37,000 bases of DNA from Opitutales bacterium (GTDB taxonomy: Bacteria; Verrucomicrobiota; Verrucomicrobiia; Opitutales; Oceanipulchritudinaceae), in NCBI GenBank assembly GCA_020831485.1, contig JAFIGG010000035.1:1-37000 (forward strand), in the 5' to 3' direction. The notes under the pieces were generated by a model. The model was not told where the DNA came from, ran no database searches, and worked only from the letters and a program-made list of their open reading frames with translations. How positions within the stretch are numbered: position 1 is the stretch's first letter; each line of letters begins with the position of its first letter. Position numbers and translations under genes: made by a program. This document shows positions 15,388 through 23,908 of the stretch, piece by piece.

Positions 15388-16365
15388 ATGGAATACCGAC
15401 GTTTAGGAAAATCAGGACTTCAGGTCAGCGAGCTGTCTTACGGCAGTTGGGTCACTTTCGGCAATCAGATCGACGAAGACTTGTCGGAAAAGTGTATGCA
15501 CACGGCCTACGAGGCCGGAGTGAACTTCTTTGACAATGCGGAGGCTTACGCCAACGGGCGTTCAGAGGAAGTTATGGGGCGGATCCTGGCTCGCTCGGGC
15601 TGGAGTCGAGACAGCTTTATTGTGTCCAGTAAAGTGTTTTTCGGAACCGGCGGGGAATGGCCAACCCAACGGGGCCTGAGCCGCAAGCATGTGGTCGAAG
15701 CCTGTGATGCGGCCCTGCGGCGCTTGCAGGTGGACTACCTGGATCTGTATTTTTGTCACCGACCGGATTCGGAAACGCCGATTGAGGAAACGGTGCACGC
15801 GATGTCCCACCTGATCGATCAGGGCAAAGTGCTCTATTGGGGCACCAGCGAATGGAGTGCGGAAGAGATTCAGGAAGCGATGCGCATCGCGGACGAACGC
15901 CATTTGATTCCGCCGACGATGGAGCAGCCTCAGTACAACCTCTTGCACCGGAAACGGGTCGAGGAGGAATATGCGCCTCTTTATGACTCCAGGACGGGTC
16001 TGGGAACGACGATCTGGTCTCCTCTGGCGAGTGGATTGCTGACGGGTAAATATGTCGACGGGATTCCGGAAGGTTCCCGCTTGAGTCATGCCTCGAACGA
16101 GTGGTTAAAGGATTTGATGATGAAGGACAGGGAAGCCTGGGAGCGCAATCAGCAAAGGATTCGCAAACTGGCTGGATTGAGTGAAGAACTGGGCCTGCCG
16201 ATGGCGCATGTAGCCCTGGCTTGGTGCTTAAAGAATCCAAGGGTTTCGACGGTCATCATGGGCGCGAGCAAGGTCAGCCAGCTCGAAAGCAACCTCAAGG
16301 CGCTGGAGGCGGTTGACCGTTTGGACGACGGCCTGATGCAGCGGATTGAGTCAATTTTTTCCTGA
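15388..16365 (+). CDS. Aldo/keto reductase, K+ channel beta-subunit-like
   Basis: A 325-residue NADPH-dependent oxidoreductase with a TIM-barrel fold. The catalytic tetrad is visible: Asp49 (NFFDN), Tyr54 (EAYANGRSEE), Lys82 (VSSKVFFG) and His114 (YFCHRPD). The N-terminal MEYRRLGKSGLQVSELSYGS and the WSPLASGLLTGKY block resemble the KvBeta/YghZ branch of the family, which reduces aldehydes such as methylglyoxal. The natural substrate is unknown. It follows the dapF-like gene by 63 bases and precedes the S51 peptidase by 20. Confidence 0.92.
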   Translation: MEYRRLGKSGLQVSELSYGSWVTFGNQIDEDLSEKCMHTAYEAGVNFFDNAEAYANGRSEEVMGRILARSGWSRDSFIVSSKVFFGTGGEWPTQRGLSRKHVVEACDAALRRLQVDYLDLYFCHRPDSETPIEETVHAMSHLIDQGKVLYWGTSEWSAEEIQEAMRIADERHLIPPTMEQPQYNLLHRKRVEEEYAPLYDSRTGLGTTIWSPLASGLLTGKYVDGIPEGSRLSHASNEWLKDLMMKDREAWERNQQRIRKLAGLSEELGLPMAHVALAWCLKNPRVSTVIMGASKVSQLESNLKALEAVDRLDDGLMQRIESIFS

Positions 16366-16385
16366 GCCCGGATGTTTTTTTGCCC

Positions 16386-17087
16386 ATGAAAGGACAGGTC
16401 ATTGCTATTGGAGGCGGGGGTTTCACCGAGGGCCGGGATCCAGGATTGGATGCCTACGTTTTGCAACAAGCCGGCGTAAAGCACCCCCGAATTGGATTCA
16501 TCGGCACGGCCAGCGGGGATTCGGACCGCAACATTGCCAACTTCTACAGCCGACATGTGCAGCTGGATTGTCGACCCTCGCATTTGGCGCTTTTTCGGCG
16601 AACGCCCGATATCGCGGAGTGGATCGCGAGTCAGGACATCCTTTTCGTCGGAGGTGGAAATACCAAGAGCATGCTGGCTGCCTGGGCTGGCTGGGGTCTG
16701 GCCGATTTGCTTCGGGATGCCGCCGCGCGGGGCACGGTGCTGGCCGGTATCAGTGCCGGGGCGATTTGTTGGTTTGAGTCTGGCGTGACCGATTCGAATG
16801 CGGGGGTGTTGGGTCCTTTGCCCTGTCTGGGATTTCTCGCGGGCAGTTGTTGCCCCCATTACTCGCTGGAATTGGAGCGCAAGCCAACCTATCAGCGCCT
16901 GCTGTTGACGGAAGCTATTCAGCCGGGAGTTGCGATCGACGATGGAGCTGCGGTGCACTATGTTGATGGCAGGCCGGTTCGGGTAATCTCCGGCAGCAAG
17001 GGCATGTCCGCTTACGCTGTGGCACCCGTTGATGGAGCCTTACAGACAAATAGGATTCCGGAAACAGAGCTTGTCGAAGTATATTAG
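16386..17087 (+). CDS. S51 family peptidase (peptidase E / cyanophycinase-like)
   Basis: A 233-residue cytoplasmic serine peptidase-like protein. It starts MKGQVIAIGGGGFTEG, shows the FVGGGNTKSML loop, and has the nucleophile elbow GISAGAICWF with Ser123. A His is available in CCPHYSLE. PepE-type enzymes cleave dipeptides with N-terminal Asp, and cyanophycinase is the related branch. Length is close to PepE (about 230), so a dipeptidase role is more likely. ATG 16386 is preferred over a TTG two codons earlier. It lies 20 bases after the aldo/keto reductase gene. Confidence 0.88.
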   Translation: MKGQVIAIGGGGFTEGRDPGLDAYVLQQAGVKHPRIGFIGTASGDSDRNIANFYSRHVQLDCRPSHLALFRRTPDIAEWIASQDILFVGGGNTKSMLAAWAGWGLADLLRDAAARGTVLAGISAGAICWFESGVTDSNAGVLGPLPCLGFLAGSCCPHYSLELERKPTYQRLLLTEAIQPGVAIDDGAAVHYVDGRPVRVISGSKGMSAYAVAPVDGALQTNRIPETELVEVY

Positions 17088-17123
17088 ACTCCGCTTTATG
17101 GGAGTTTCTCGACTGCTCTGCTT

Positions 17124-18386
17124 ATGAATCCTTCCGTGCTCGAATCCCGTTCAAATCTCTGGAAAGCTATTGGCCCCGGAATTCTCGTCGCCTGCACTGC
17201 AGTGGGGGCTTCTCATTTGGTTTGGTCCACCCGAGCCGGTGCCGATTTTGGCTGGAGCCTCCTGGGTTTGGTGCTACTCGCCAACTTGCTGAAGTTCCCG
17301 TTTTTTCTTTACGGCCAGCGCTACACGGCGGCGACTGGTGAGAGTCTCCTGGCGGGCTATCACCGCCTGGGTGTTGGCTATGTGTATGTGTTTCTGACCA
17401 TCAATATCCTCACGGGGGCCATCAATATTGCTGGAATTGGAATGGTCACAGGAGCTTTGTTGTCCGGCTACGGATTTCTCAACCTGTCGGTTCCTGTGCT
17501 GTCGATCGCGGTGCTGGCATTCTGCGGGCTTCTGATTCTGTTGGGGCGCTATCGCTTTCTTGACGGAATGGCCAAGGTTGTCATGGGGGTGCTGATTGTG
17601 GCGACTTTCGCGGCTCTGGCCCTGGCAGCTATGAAGGGTGGTGTGGCTGAACCGGATTTTGTCGGGCCAAGCCCCTGGACCTGGGTTTCCTTCGCCTTTC
17701 TGATCAGCCTACTGGGTTGGATGCCGGCACCAGTGGACCTCTCGGCCTGGTCTTCCCTCTGGATGTTCAGCCGGGAAAAGCAGACGGGCCACTTCGCTAC
17801 GGTGAAGGAGAGTGGCATTGACTTTTACCTGGGCTATTCGATGGGGGTGCTTTTGGCCGTTGGCTTTGTTGGGCTGGGGGCACTGGTAATGTTTGGCTCG
17901 GGTGAGAGCTTCTCTGGAAGTGGTGTGGCCTTTGCCCAGCAATTGGTAAACCTCTACGCTCAGAACATTGGGGACTGGTCGCGGCCGTTGATTTTGACTG
18001 CGGCCTTTATCACCATGTTCAGCACCTCGATAACTGCTTTGGACGGCTATCCGCGCTCCCTCGCGGCCTGTTGCTCCTTGATCGGTGGCTTGTCGCACTC
18101 AGCCTTTAACCGGATTCATCAGGTATGGATTGTGATTTCCCTGGTTCTGGCATCTGGCGTTATTTTATTCTGGGCGCAAAGCCTGATTCACCTGCTTACC
18201 TTTGCCGCCGTGATTTCCTTTTTAACCTCACCGATTCTGGCAGCGATCAATTTCAAGGTCATGTGCGGCAAGAACGTGCCGAAGGCATACCGTCCGGGCT
18301 GGTTCCTGCACATCCTGAGCTGGTCCGGCCTGGCCTTTTTTCTCGTGATGACCCTGGGCTACTTGTACGTAGTGTTCTGGATGTAG
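17124..18386 (+). CDS. NRAMP-family-like membrane transporter lacking the DPGN motif
   Basis: A 420-residue integral membrane protein with about 11 hydrophobic segments. The N-terminal helix reads GPGILVACTAV then GASHLVW, and the following DFGWSLLGLVLLANL aligns with the canonical NRAMP GxxFGYSLL region. In metal-transporting NRAMPs TM1 carries DPGN, whose Asp and Asn bind the metal; here residues 28-31 are GASH. The TM6 MPHN block is MPAP (200-203), keeping only the Met-Pro. It therefore belongs to a divergent NRAMP-related branch whose substrate is unknown. It is the last gene of the + strand run and converges on the dGTPase gene with a 44-base gap. Confidence 0.78.
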   Translation: MNPSVLESRSNLWKAIGPGILVACTAVGASHLVWSTRAGADFGWSLLGLVLLANLLKFPFFLYGQRYTAATGESLLAGYHRLGVGYVYVFLTINILTGAINIAGIGMVTGALLSGYGFLNLSVPVLSIAVLAFCGLLILLGRYRFLDGMAKVVMGVLIVATFAALALAAMKGGVAEPDFVGPSPWTWVSFAFLISLLGWMPAPVDLSAWSSLWMFSREKQTGHFATVKESGIDFYLGYSMGVLLAVGFVGLGALVMFGSGESFSGSGVAFAQQLVNLYAQNIGDWSRPLILTAAFITMFSTSITALDGYPRSLAACCSLIGGLSHSAFNRIHQVWIVISLVLASGVILFWAQSLIHLLTFAAVISFLTSPILAAINFKVMCGKNVPKAYRPGWFLHILSWSGLAFFLVMTLGYLYVVFWM

Positions 18387-18430
18387 GGACAGATCGGTCT
18401 GATCCGACCTGATTCCCAGTGGTCGCACTA

Positions 18431-19732
18431 CTAGTGGTAATCCGTCAATGGCCCGAATTCGGGTTCGAAGAGTCGGCGATAGGCGCGGAGGGCCTGGCCA
18501 TCAGTCATTCCCGAAAGCAGGTCGCAAACAAGGCGCAGGCGTTCGTCTTCGCGGGTGGCGTTGCGCAGCCAGGCTGAGAAGGGTTCGGGTATGATGTTCA
18601 GGCTACGGGCGTGGCGGCCCAGTCCGTGATCGACATAACCGCGAAAGAGTTTTTCGAGGATGCGTCCGCCCTTGAATTCGATCTCCTGTAAAGGAGCGGA
18701 CTTGAAGATCAGGTCGATGGCAATGCGCTTGTGCAGCTGGCAGACGTCATTGACCGGCCGCTCGACGGTCAGCTTGAAACGGTAACGATTGGTTTGGCCG
18801 CCCAGGGGACCTTCGCAGGGTTGCAGTGAACAGGCGTGAATGAACTGGCCGATGCGGACACTGGCCATAGGCTCGAAACCGCCTTTGCGCGTTTCTTCTA
18901 TCAGGCGCTCGAGGACTTGAAGTTGATTGTCACTCAGGCTGCGCTCGTGCTCTTCTCCCCATTCGCGCAGGCGATCCGGCGTGATAAAGCCTGCCTTGAT
19001 GCCGTCGACAATGTCGTGCAGGGAGTAGGCGGTGTCGTCTGCCCAATCCATGATCTGGCATTCGATACTCTTGACAGAATTGAAGTCCTTTCCGCGAATA
19101 CTTTCAGGCAACCCTTGCTCGCCGAAAACAAAGCTGCGGAAGGGTTCCTGTTCGTCGTAGAGGAAATGATTGGCCGGGTAGACCAGGCGGCCGTCGACAT
19201 CGTTGCGGAGTTCCGAATACAAAGCTTTGTATTTGAGCACACCGTCGATGAAGGCCCGGGTGGGGTTCATGCCTTTGGGTTCCTTTGGGCGGGCGTATAT
19301 CAGGCGGGTCAGAATGCGCAGCGTTTGCGCATTGCCCTCGAAGCCGCCCTGGTCGCGCATCAGCTCATTGAGCTTGCGTTCGCCGATGTGGCCGAAGGGG
19401 GGATGACCGAGGTCGTGCGCCAGGCCGACTGCCTCTACCAGGTCCGGGTCGATGAAAAAATCACTTCGCAGCCGCTCGCAGCTGAGGTTGAGGTATTCGG
19501 CGATCGAGCGGGCAATGCGGGCAACCTCGATGGTATGCGTCAACCGGGTGCGGTAGAAATCGTACTCGCCTGATTGAAAAACCTGGGTCTTGGACTGCAG
19601 CTGGCGAAAGGCATTGGAGAACAATACCCGGTCGCGGTCGACCTGGAAGGGATTGCGCAGATCGCTCTCCGAGCGTTTGCTCGAAGGGTGCAGGTGTTCG
19701 TAGTCGAAATCGCCGTAAAACCGATTGGTCAT
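18431..19732 (-). CDS. dgt: dGTPase-type deoxyribonucleoside triphosphohydrolase
   Basis: A 433-residue cytoplasmic HD-domain enzyme that hydrolyses dGTP (or other dNTPs) to nucleoside and triphosphate. Metal ligands are visible: His66 (RLTHTIEVARI) and the HD pair His106-Asp107 in GLAHDLGHPPFGHIGE. The N-terminal RVLFSNAFRQLQSKTQVF is typical of the family. Length fits the long Dgt type. It starts 6 bases after the aspartate/aromatic aminotransferase gene, so the two are probably co-transcribed. Confidence 0.93.
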   Translation of the reverse strand: MTNRFYGDFDYEHLHPSSKRSESDLRNPFQVDRDRVLFSNAFRQLQSKTQVFQSGEYDFYRTRLTHTIEVARIARSIAEYLNLSCERLRSDFFIDPDLVEAVGLAHDLGHPPFGHIGERKLNELMRDQGGFEGNAQTLRILTRLIYARPKEPKGMNPTRAFIDGVLKYKALYSELRNDVDGRLVYPANHFLYDEQEPFRSFVFGEQGLPESIRGKDFNSVKSIECQIMDWADDTAYSLHDIVDGIKAGFITPDRLREWGEEHERSLSDNQLQVLERLIEETRKGGFEPMASVRIGQFIHACSLQPCEGPLGGQTNRYRFKLTVERPVNDVCQLHKRIAIDLIFKSAPLQEIEFKGGRILEKLFRGYVDHGLGRHARSLNIIPEPFSAWLRNATREDERLRLVCDLLSGMTDGQALRAYRRLFEPEFGPLTDYH

Positions 19733-19738
19733 ACTCCC

Positions 19739-20938
19739 TTAGGAAAGCACCTTGGCGATCGCCTGGCAAAGGCGTTCGACATTGTCTGAAGTAATTCCCG
19801 CTACATTGATGCGGCCATTGCCGATCATGTAGACTGCGTGTTCTTCACGGAGTTGCTCCACTTCCGCTGGCTTCAATCCGGAAAATGAAAACATACCGTT
19901 CTGCTCAAGAAGAAAGCCGAAATCCTTGCTAACCCCTGCGTTCTTCAGGTGCTGGACAAAGAGCTCCCGCATGCTGCGGATTCGGTTGCGCATGCCGGCG
20001 ACTTCCGATTCCCACTGTGCCCGCAGTTCGGTGCTGTTGAGGATTGTCGCCACGATGTGCGCGCCGTAGGCCGGCGGGTTGGAATACATCGTGCGCACAA
20101 GCACCTGAAGTTGACTCAATACCCGTCCGGCAGCCTGGCTTTTGTCCGCAACCACATGCAGGGCTCCGGTTCGCTCCTGATAGAGACCGAAATTCTTGGA
20201 GAAACTGCTGGCGACCAGGAATTCCAGGTCGGTCGCGGCAAAGGCTTGAACGGCGACTGTATCCTCGGCCAGGCCACGGTCGAATCCCTGATAGGCGAAG
20301 TCCACAATAGGGACCAGCTTGCGCTCGCGGCAGATTCCGGCAATTTGCTCCCAATCCGCTGCACTCGGGTCGACCCCGGTCGGGTTATGGCAGCAGCCGT
20401 GGAGCAGCACTACATCACCTTCGGGTATGGCCTTGAGCGCGTTGATAAAGGCTTCGCGGTCAAGTCCATGGTTTTTCGCATCAAAGTATGGGTAGTCGTG
20501 GATCTCGAAGCCTGCACGCGCAAAAATTGCGGGATGATTGGCCCAGGTCGGCTTGCTCACCCAGATGCTGCGCTTGTTGAGCACCTGCGCAATGAATTCA
20601 GCAGCCACCCGCAAGGCACCCGTTCCCCCAGGCGTTTGCAGGCTGGCAATGCGGCCGGTTCCAGGCAACAGGGAGCCTTCGCCGAAAGCCAGCGCCTGAA
20701 CCTGCTCATTGAAGGCGGGTAGGCCACTGATGGGCAGGTAGGAGCGGTTTCGGCCGGATTTGGTCAAGCGCAGTTCGGCCTCGGTGACCGAACGCAAGGC
20801 AGGAACCTTGCCAGCTTCATCCTGGTAGACGCCAACGGTAAGGTTGACCTTTTCCGGGCGCGGGTCGGCACGGAATGTATCGGAGAGACCGAGGATGGGA
20901 TCGGCGGGAGCGGGAGAGACCTGATCGAATAAGTGCAT
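19739..20938 (-). CDS. Aspartate/aromatic amino acid aminotransferase (class I-alpha)
   Basis: A 399-residue PLP enzyme of the AspC/TyrB type. It begins MHLFDQVSPAPADPILGLSD, has the substrate-side NLTVGVYQDEAGKVP, the HGCCHNPTGVDPS block, and the PLP-lysine stretch ASSFSKNFGLYQERTGAL. A C-terminal INVAGIT is also family-typical. It transfers amino groups between aspartate or aromatic amino acids and 2-oxoglutarate; AspC and TyrB cannot be separated by inspection. The 141-base gap to the divergent ndk gene (20939-21079) holds the promoters of both. I see only a TTGACG at 21025-21030 as a weak -35 candidate for ndk. Confidence 0.93.
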   Translation of the reverse strand: MHLFDQVSPAPADPILGLSDTFRADPRPEKVNLTVGVYQDEAGKVPALRSVTEAELRLTKSGRNRSYLPISGLPAFNEQVQALAFGEGSLLPGTGRIASLQTPGGTGALRVAAEFIAQVLNKRSIWVSKPTWANHPAIFARAGFEIHDYPYFDAKNHGLDREAFINALKAIPEGDVVLLHGCCHNPTGVDPSAADWEQIAGICRERKLVPIVDFAYQGFDRGLAEDTVAVQAFAATDLEFLVASSFSKNFGLYQERTGALHVVADKSQAAGRVLSQLQVLVRTMYSNPPAYGAHIVATILNSTELRAQWESEVAGMRNRIRSMRELFVQHLKNAGVSKDFGFLLEQNGMFSFSGLKPAEVEQLREEHAVYMIGNGRINVAGITSDNVERLCQAIAKVLS

Positions 20939-21079
20939 TTCTAAATTTCTAAAAACCGACTTCAGATTGGTTTATGAATATCTGGATGCAAGAACGCATT
21001 TTGAGAATAGTATCCGCTTACGGGTTGACGGACCTGATTTCAGCTGCCTTTGTCACAATTTTGTCAATCAATTACTCTC

Positions 21080-21493
21080 ATGGAAAAGACCCTAATTATC
21101 CTCAAACCGGATGCATTCCAAAAACGCAAGGTCGGTGCTACCATCGATCGCTTTGAACAGGCTGGCTTTAAAATCGTCGGGGCCAAGCTGACAAAGTTGA
21201 GCTCGGCAAAGTTGCGTGAGCACTATGCGCACATCGCGGACAAGCCCTTCTTTCCTGAAATCGAGGATTTCATGAGCTCGCGCTCGGTGCTGGTGATGGC
21301 GCTTCAAGGCAAGGGCGTGATCGATCGCGTGCGCAGCCTGGTGGGGCCGACCAACTCGATGCAAGCGGCCGCAGGGACGATTCGCGGCGACTGGGGGACC
21401 GATGTGATGCACAATATAGTGCATGCTTCCGACAGCCCCGAATCCGCCGCCGCGGAGCTGAAGCGCTTTTTTGCCGAAGGCGAAGTTTACTGA
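21080..21493 (+). CDS. ndk: Nucleoside diphosphate kinase
   Basis: A 137-residue enzyme that balances (d)NTP pools by phosphate transfer through a phospho-histidine. It begins MEKTLIILKPDAFQK, with the phosphate-binding stretch GTIRGDWGTD and the active-site block NIVHASDS, where His115 is the phosphorylated residue. ATG 21080 is chosen over an upstream in-frame TTG, because MEKTLIILKPDA is the standard N-terminus. A small membrane-protein gene follows after 3 bases. Confidence 0.96.
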   Translation: MEKTLIILKPDAFQKRKVGATIDRFEQAGFKIVGAKLTKLSSAKLREHYAHIADKPFFPEIEDFMSSRSVLVMALQGKGVIDRVRSLVGPTNSMQAAAGTIRGDWGTDVMHNIVHASDSPESAAAELKRFFAEGEVY

Positions 21494-21496
21494 GTC

Positions 21497-21688
21497 TTGT
21501 ACCTCGTCGTTGCCATCCTGTGTTTTCTGGGAGTGTTGATTCACATCCCGGGGATCCTGACCCAATACCGGATTGATCCAACCTCAGCCTGGCTGTGGAT
21601 TGATATCGGTTTTGCCGTCGTGGGTGTCTTCCTTGCATATTATTTCTGGCATCGGCACCACCAGAAAAAGCTGGAGAAACCGGACTGA
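21497..21688 (+). CDS. Small two-helix membrane protein, unknown function
   Basis: A 63-residue ORF starting with TTG at 21497, three bases after the ndk stop. It has two hydrophobic segments (about residues 2-20 and 33-51) separated by ILTQYRIDPTSAW, and a positively charged C-terminus (WHRHHQKKLEKPD), which by the positive-inside rule would lie in the cytoplasm. I do not recognise a family. Its close spacing behind ndk and the lack of a competing frame support a real gene. The non-ATG start is uncertain. Confidence 0.6.
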   Translation: MYLVVAILCFLGVLIHIPGILTQYRIDPTSAWLWIDIGFAVVGVFLAYYFWHRHHQKKLEKPD

Positions 21689-21709
21689 CCGGCAGTGGCG
21701 GTTCGGGGA

Positions 21710-22906
21710 CTACCGATGCATCAGCACGACTGCCTGTGCGGCAATGCCCGCGCCCTGGCCAAGGGCACCGATGCGCTCCTGAGTGGTGGCCTTGATGCCG
21801 ATGGAGCTGGCTTTCACCTTTAGCACCGGAGCAAGGCGCTGCTTCATTGCCTCCAAGTGAGGTGAAATCTTTGGGAATTCGGCGATCAACGCGCTGTCGA
21901 TGTTGCCGACCCGAAACCCCAGTTTGCCCGCTTCCTCGACGGCTTTTTCCAGGATTTTGAGACTGTCGATGCCTGCGATTGCAGGATCGTCGTTGGCAAA
22001 CCAGACTCCGATGTCAGGCAGGCCGCAGGCGCCGAAAATTGCATCGGCCAGGGCGTGCACCAGCACATCCGCATCTGAATGCCCGTCCAAACCTTTTGGA
22101 GAGGGTATTTCCACTCCGCCGAGAATGAGCGGACGGTCTTCGATAAAGCGGTGGATGTCATAGCCGAAACCAATGCGGAATGCGGGTTGAGAGGCCGATT
22201 TCTGACCGAGCAGGTGTTCCATGAGCTTGAGGTCCGCGGGAGTGGTAAGTTTGGGGTTGGGATCCGTGTTTGCGAGCAACTGCAGTGTGCCGCCGATAGC
22301 TTCGACCGCGGATGCATCGTCTGTCAGTGTGCCTTTGGCCTCTGCGTAGGCCCGTTCGATTAAAGTTCGGTCAAACCCTTGTGGGGTTTCCATCGCCCAG
22401 AGGCGACTTCGGTCGAGGGTTTCCGCTGGCAGAGCTCCGTCGGCCGGCTGGCTGGCCGCAGGCAATTGCTTGATTGTGTCGACCACCGGATGTGCCAGAA
22501 CGACTGCCGGATGCTTTGCGAGGCCTTTGCAGACCGCCTGTATGCTCTCAGCACGGATCAGGGGGCGGGCCGCGTCGTGGATCAACACTTGCGAAACTTC
22601 CGCAGGCAAGCTCGCCAGGCCATGGCGCACAGAATCTGCCCGACTGTGGCCGCCCTCCGCCCAGATGACATCGGTTGCCGGCAACTTGGACTGGATTATG
22701 TTTGAGAGCGCCCGGCGCTGGGCGCCATCGCGGTAAACGATGACCCAGGTGTGAATGCATTGGGCTGCGTGAAAGGCGTCCAGATTCCACGCGAATACCG
22801 TTTGACCTGCGAGCGGGGTCAGTACTTTGTCGCCAACCTCGCCGCGCATGCGTTCGCCGCTACCGCCGGCAAGCAGAATCAGAGCTGTTTGATTGGATCG
22901 AGACAC
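21710..22906 (-). CDS. ispDF: Bifunctional IspD/IspF (MEP cytidylyltransferase / MECDP synthase)
   Basis: A fusion enzyme of the MEP isoprenoid pathway. The N-terminal IspD domain makes CDP-ME from MEP and CTP: LILLAGGSGERM, IHDAARPLI and ETPQGFDR are visible. The C-terminal IspF domain (from about RIGFGYDIHRF) makes 2-C-methylerythritol 2,4-cyclodiphosphate. Its metal ligands lie in YDIHRF and GHSDADVLVHALADA, with KATTQERIG near the end. From GTG 22906 the protein is 398 residues, the usual size of IspDF. Upstream ATG starts would overlap the divergent ispE and add 20-38 non-homologous residues. The intermediate step enzyme, IspE, is encoded next door. Confidence 0.93.
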   Translation of the reverse strand: MSRSNQTALILLAGGSGERMRGEVGDKVLTPLAGQTVFAWNLDAFHAAQCIHTWVIVYRDGAQRRALSNIIQSKLPATDVIWAEGGHSRADSVRHGLASLPAEVSQVLIHDAARPLIRAESIQAVCKGLAKHPAVVLAHPVVDTIKQLPAASQPADGALPAETLDRSRLWAMETPQGFDRTLIERAYAEAKGTLTDDASAVEAIGGTLQLLANTDPNPKLTTPADLKLMEHLLGQKSASQPAFRIGFGYDIHRFIEDRPLILGGVEIPSPKGLDGHSDADVLVHALADAIFGACGLPDIGVWFANDDPAIAGIDSLKILEKAVEEAGKLGFRVGNIDSALIAEFPKISPHLEAMKQRLAPVLKVKASSIGIKATTQERIGALGQGAGIAAQAVVLMHR

Positions 22907-22908
22907 GG

Positions 22909-22914
22909 TATAAT
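22909..22914 (+). promoter_or_regulatory. Candidate -10 box for ispE
   Basis: A perfect TATAAT lies in the 46-base gap between the divergent ispDF and ispE starts, 38 bases before the ispE ATG. A -35 at the usual distance would be TGTTTG (22886-22891), which is poor, so the assignment is tentative. Confidence 0.3.
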
Positions 22915-22952
22915 TCTTTGACTTCAGGACTTGGAAAAGCAAACCTTTCGCG

Positions 22953-23843
22953 ATGCTCATTCCTGGTGACCGTTGCCGCATTGAATCTCCAGCAAAGATC
23001 AATCTGAGTCTGTCTGTCACTGGACGTCGACCGGATGGGTTTCACGATTTATGGTCGCCAGTCTGGAAGACCCGTTTTGCGGATTGGCTTGAAGTGGAGC
23101 TGCTCGAATCCGGACAGTCGGACCGCTTGGAATGTGACGATCCGACAATTCCGGTCGACCGAAGCAACCTTGTGCTGCGCGCTTTGGACGAGATACGGAC
23201 GAGGACAGAGCTTCCACATGGGTTCGCTATTCGCATCGAAAAACGCATTCCTGCCGGCGCTGGTCTGGGAGGTGGCAGCAGCAATGCCGCGGCCATACTG
23301 CGGTTTTTGGAATCCAGCTTTCCGGACCGGGTCGACCGTGGTTTAGCAGGGCAGGTAGCTGATGCCATCGGCTCAGATTGTCGCTTGTTTCTCGCCGACG
23401 GACCCTGCCTCATGTCCGGTCGGGGCGAACACTGTGAACCCTTGCCGGAATCGGTGCGGCGGCGCCTGAGTGGTCAGCCTATCTGGTTGATCTGCCCGGA
23501 TTTTTCAGTTTCGACACCCAAGGCCTATTCGCTGTTTGCCCGCGGTGATTTTTTTACCCCTCTAAGCCAGGCGCAGGCGGCAGTCGAGGGCTGGACCCGG
23601 AATGCTGGCGCGTGTTGGCCTCCGGTGGGCAATGACTTTGAGAAGGTGCTGGCCCTGTGGATGCCAAGTTACTCCATTGTGCTGGAGCGACTCAATGCTC
23701 TGGAAGGTGTTCAAGCCCGGTTGACTGGCAGCGGCAGCGCACTTTTCGCACAGGTTCCGAGGTATTGTGAAGCCGCTGTAACGGAAATCTTGCATAATGC
23801 TTGGGGTGATTTAAAACTCTTGGTCCGAACCTTGCTTGAATAA
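22953..23843 (+). CDS. ispE: 4-diphosphocytidyl-2-C-methyl-D-erythritol kinase
   Basis: A GHMP kinase of the MEP pathway that phosphorylates CDP-ME, the step between the IspD and IspF reactions. The N-terminus has SPAKINLSLSVTGRRPDGFH, with the Lys of the substrate site. The ATP loop is IPAGAGLGGGSSNAAA, and the C-terminal LTGSGSALFAQ is the third GHMP motif. The usual GADVPFFL segment is altered to GSDCRLFL. Length, 296 residues, is normal. It is divergent from ispDF and shares a 46-base regulatory gap with it. ptsI follows after 65 bases, in which I see no structure. Confidence 0.94.
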   Translation: MLIPGDRCRIESPAKINLSLSVTGRRPDGFHDLWSPVWKTRFADWLEVELLESGQSDRLECDDPTIPVDRSNLVLRALDEIRTRTELPHGFAIRIEKRIPAGAGLGGGSSNAAAILRFLESSFPDRVDRGLAGQVADAIGSDCRLFLADGPCLMSGRGEHCEPLPESVRRRLSGQPIWLICPDFSVSTPKAYSLFARGDFFTPLSQAQAAVEGWTRNAGACWPPVGNDFEKVLALWMPSYSIVLERLNALEGVQARLTGSGSALFAQVPRYCEAAVTEILHNAWGDLKLLVRTLLE

Positions 23844-23908
23844 TGACTTGCCTCAATGGCGTCAGCGCCTTGTCTCACACTGCGTAACCGCATTGAAGCA
23901 ACGAATCC

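Noticed and set aside
18387-18430. Terminator between the NRAMP-like gene and dgt
   Set aside because: Short complementary segments are present (TCGG/CCGA) but there is no stable stem with a U-tract on either strand.
18836-19573. Long + strand ORF opposite dgt (245 codons)
   Set aside because: Antisense shadow of a clear dGTPase gene in GC-rich codons.
22907-23020. Upstream ATG starts for ispDF
   Set aside because: They overlap the divergent ispE start and add residues not found in IspD; GTG 22906 is adjacent to the domain.
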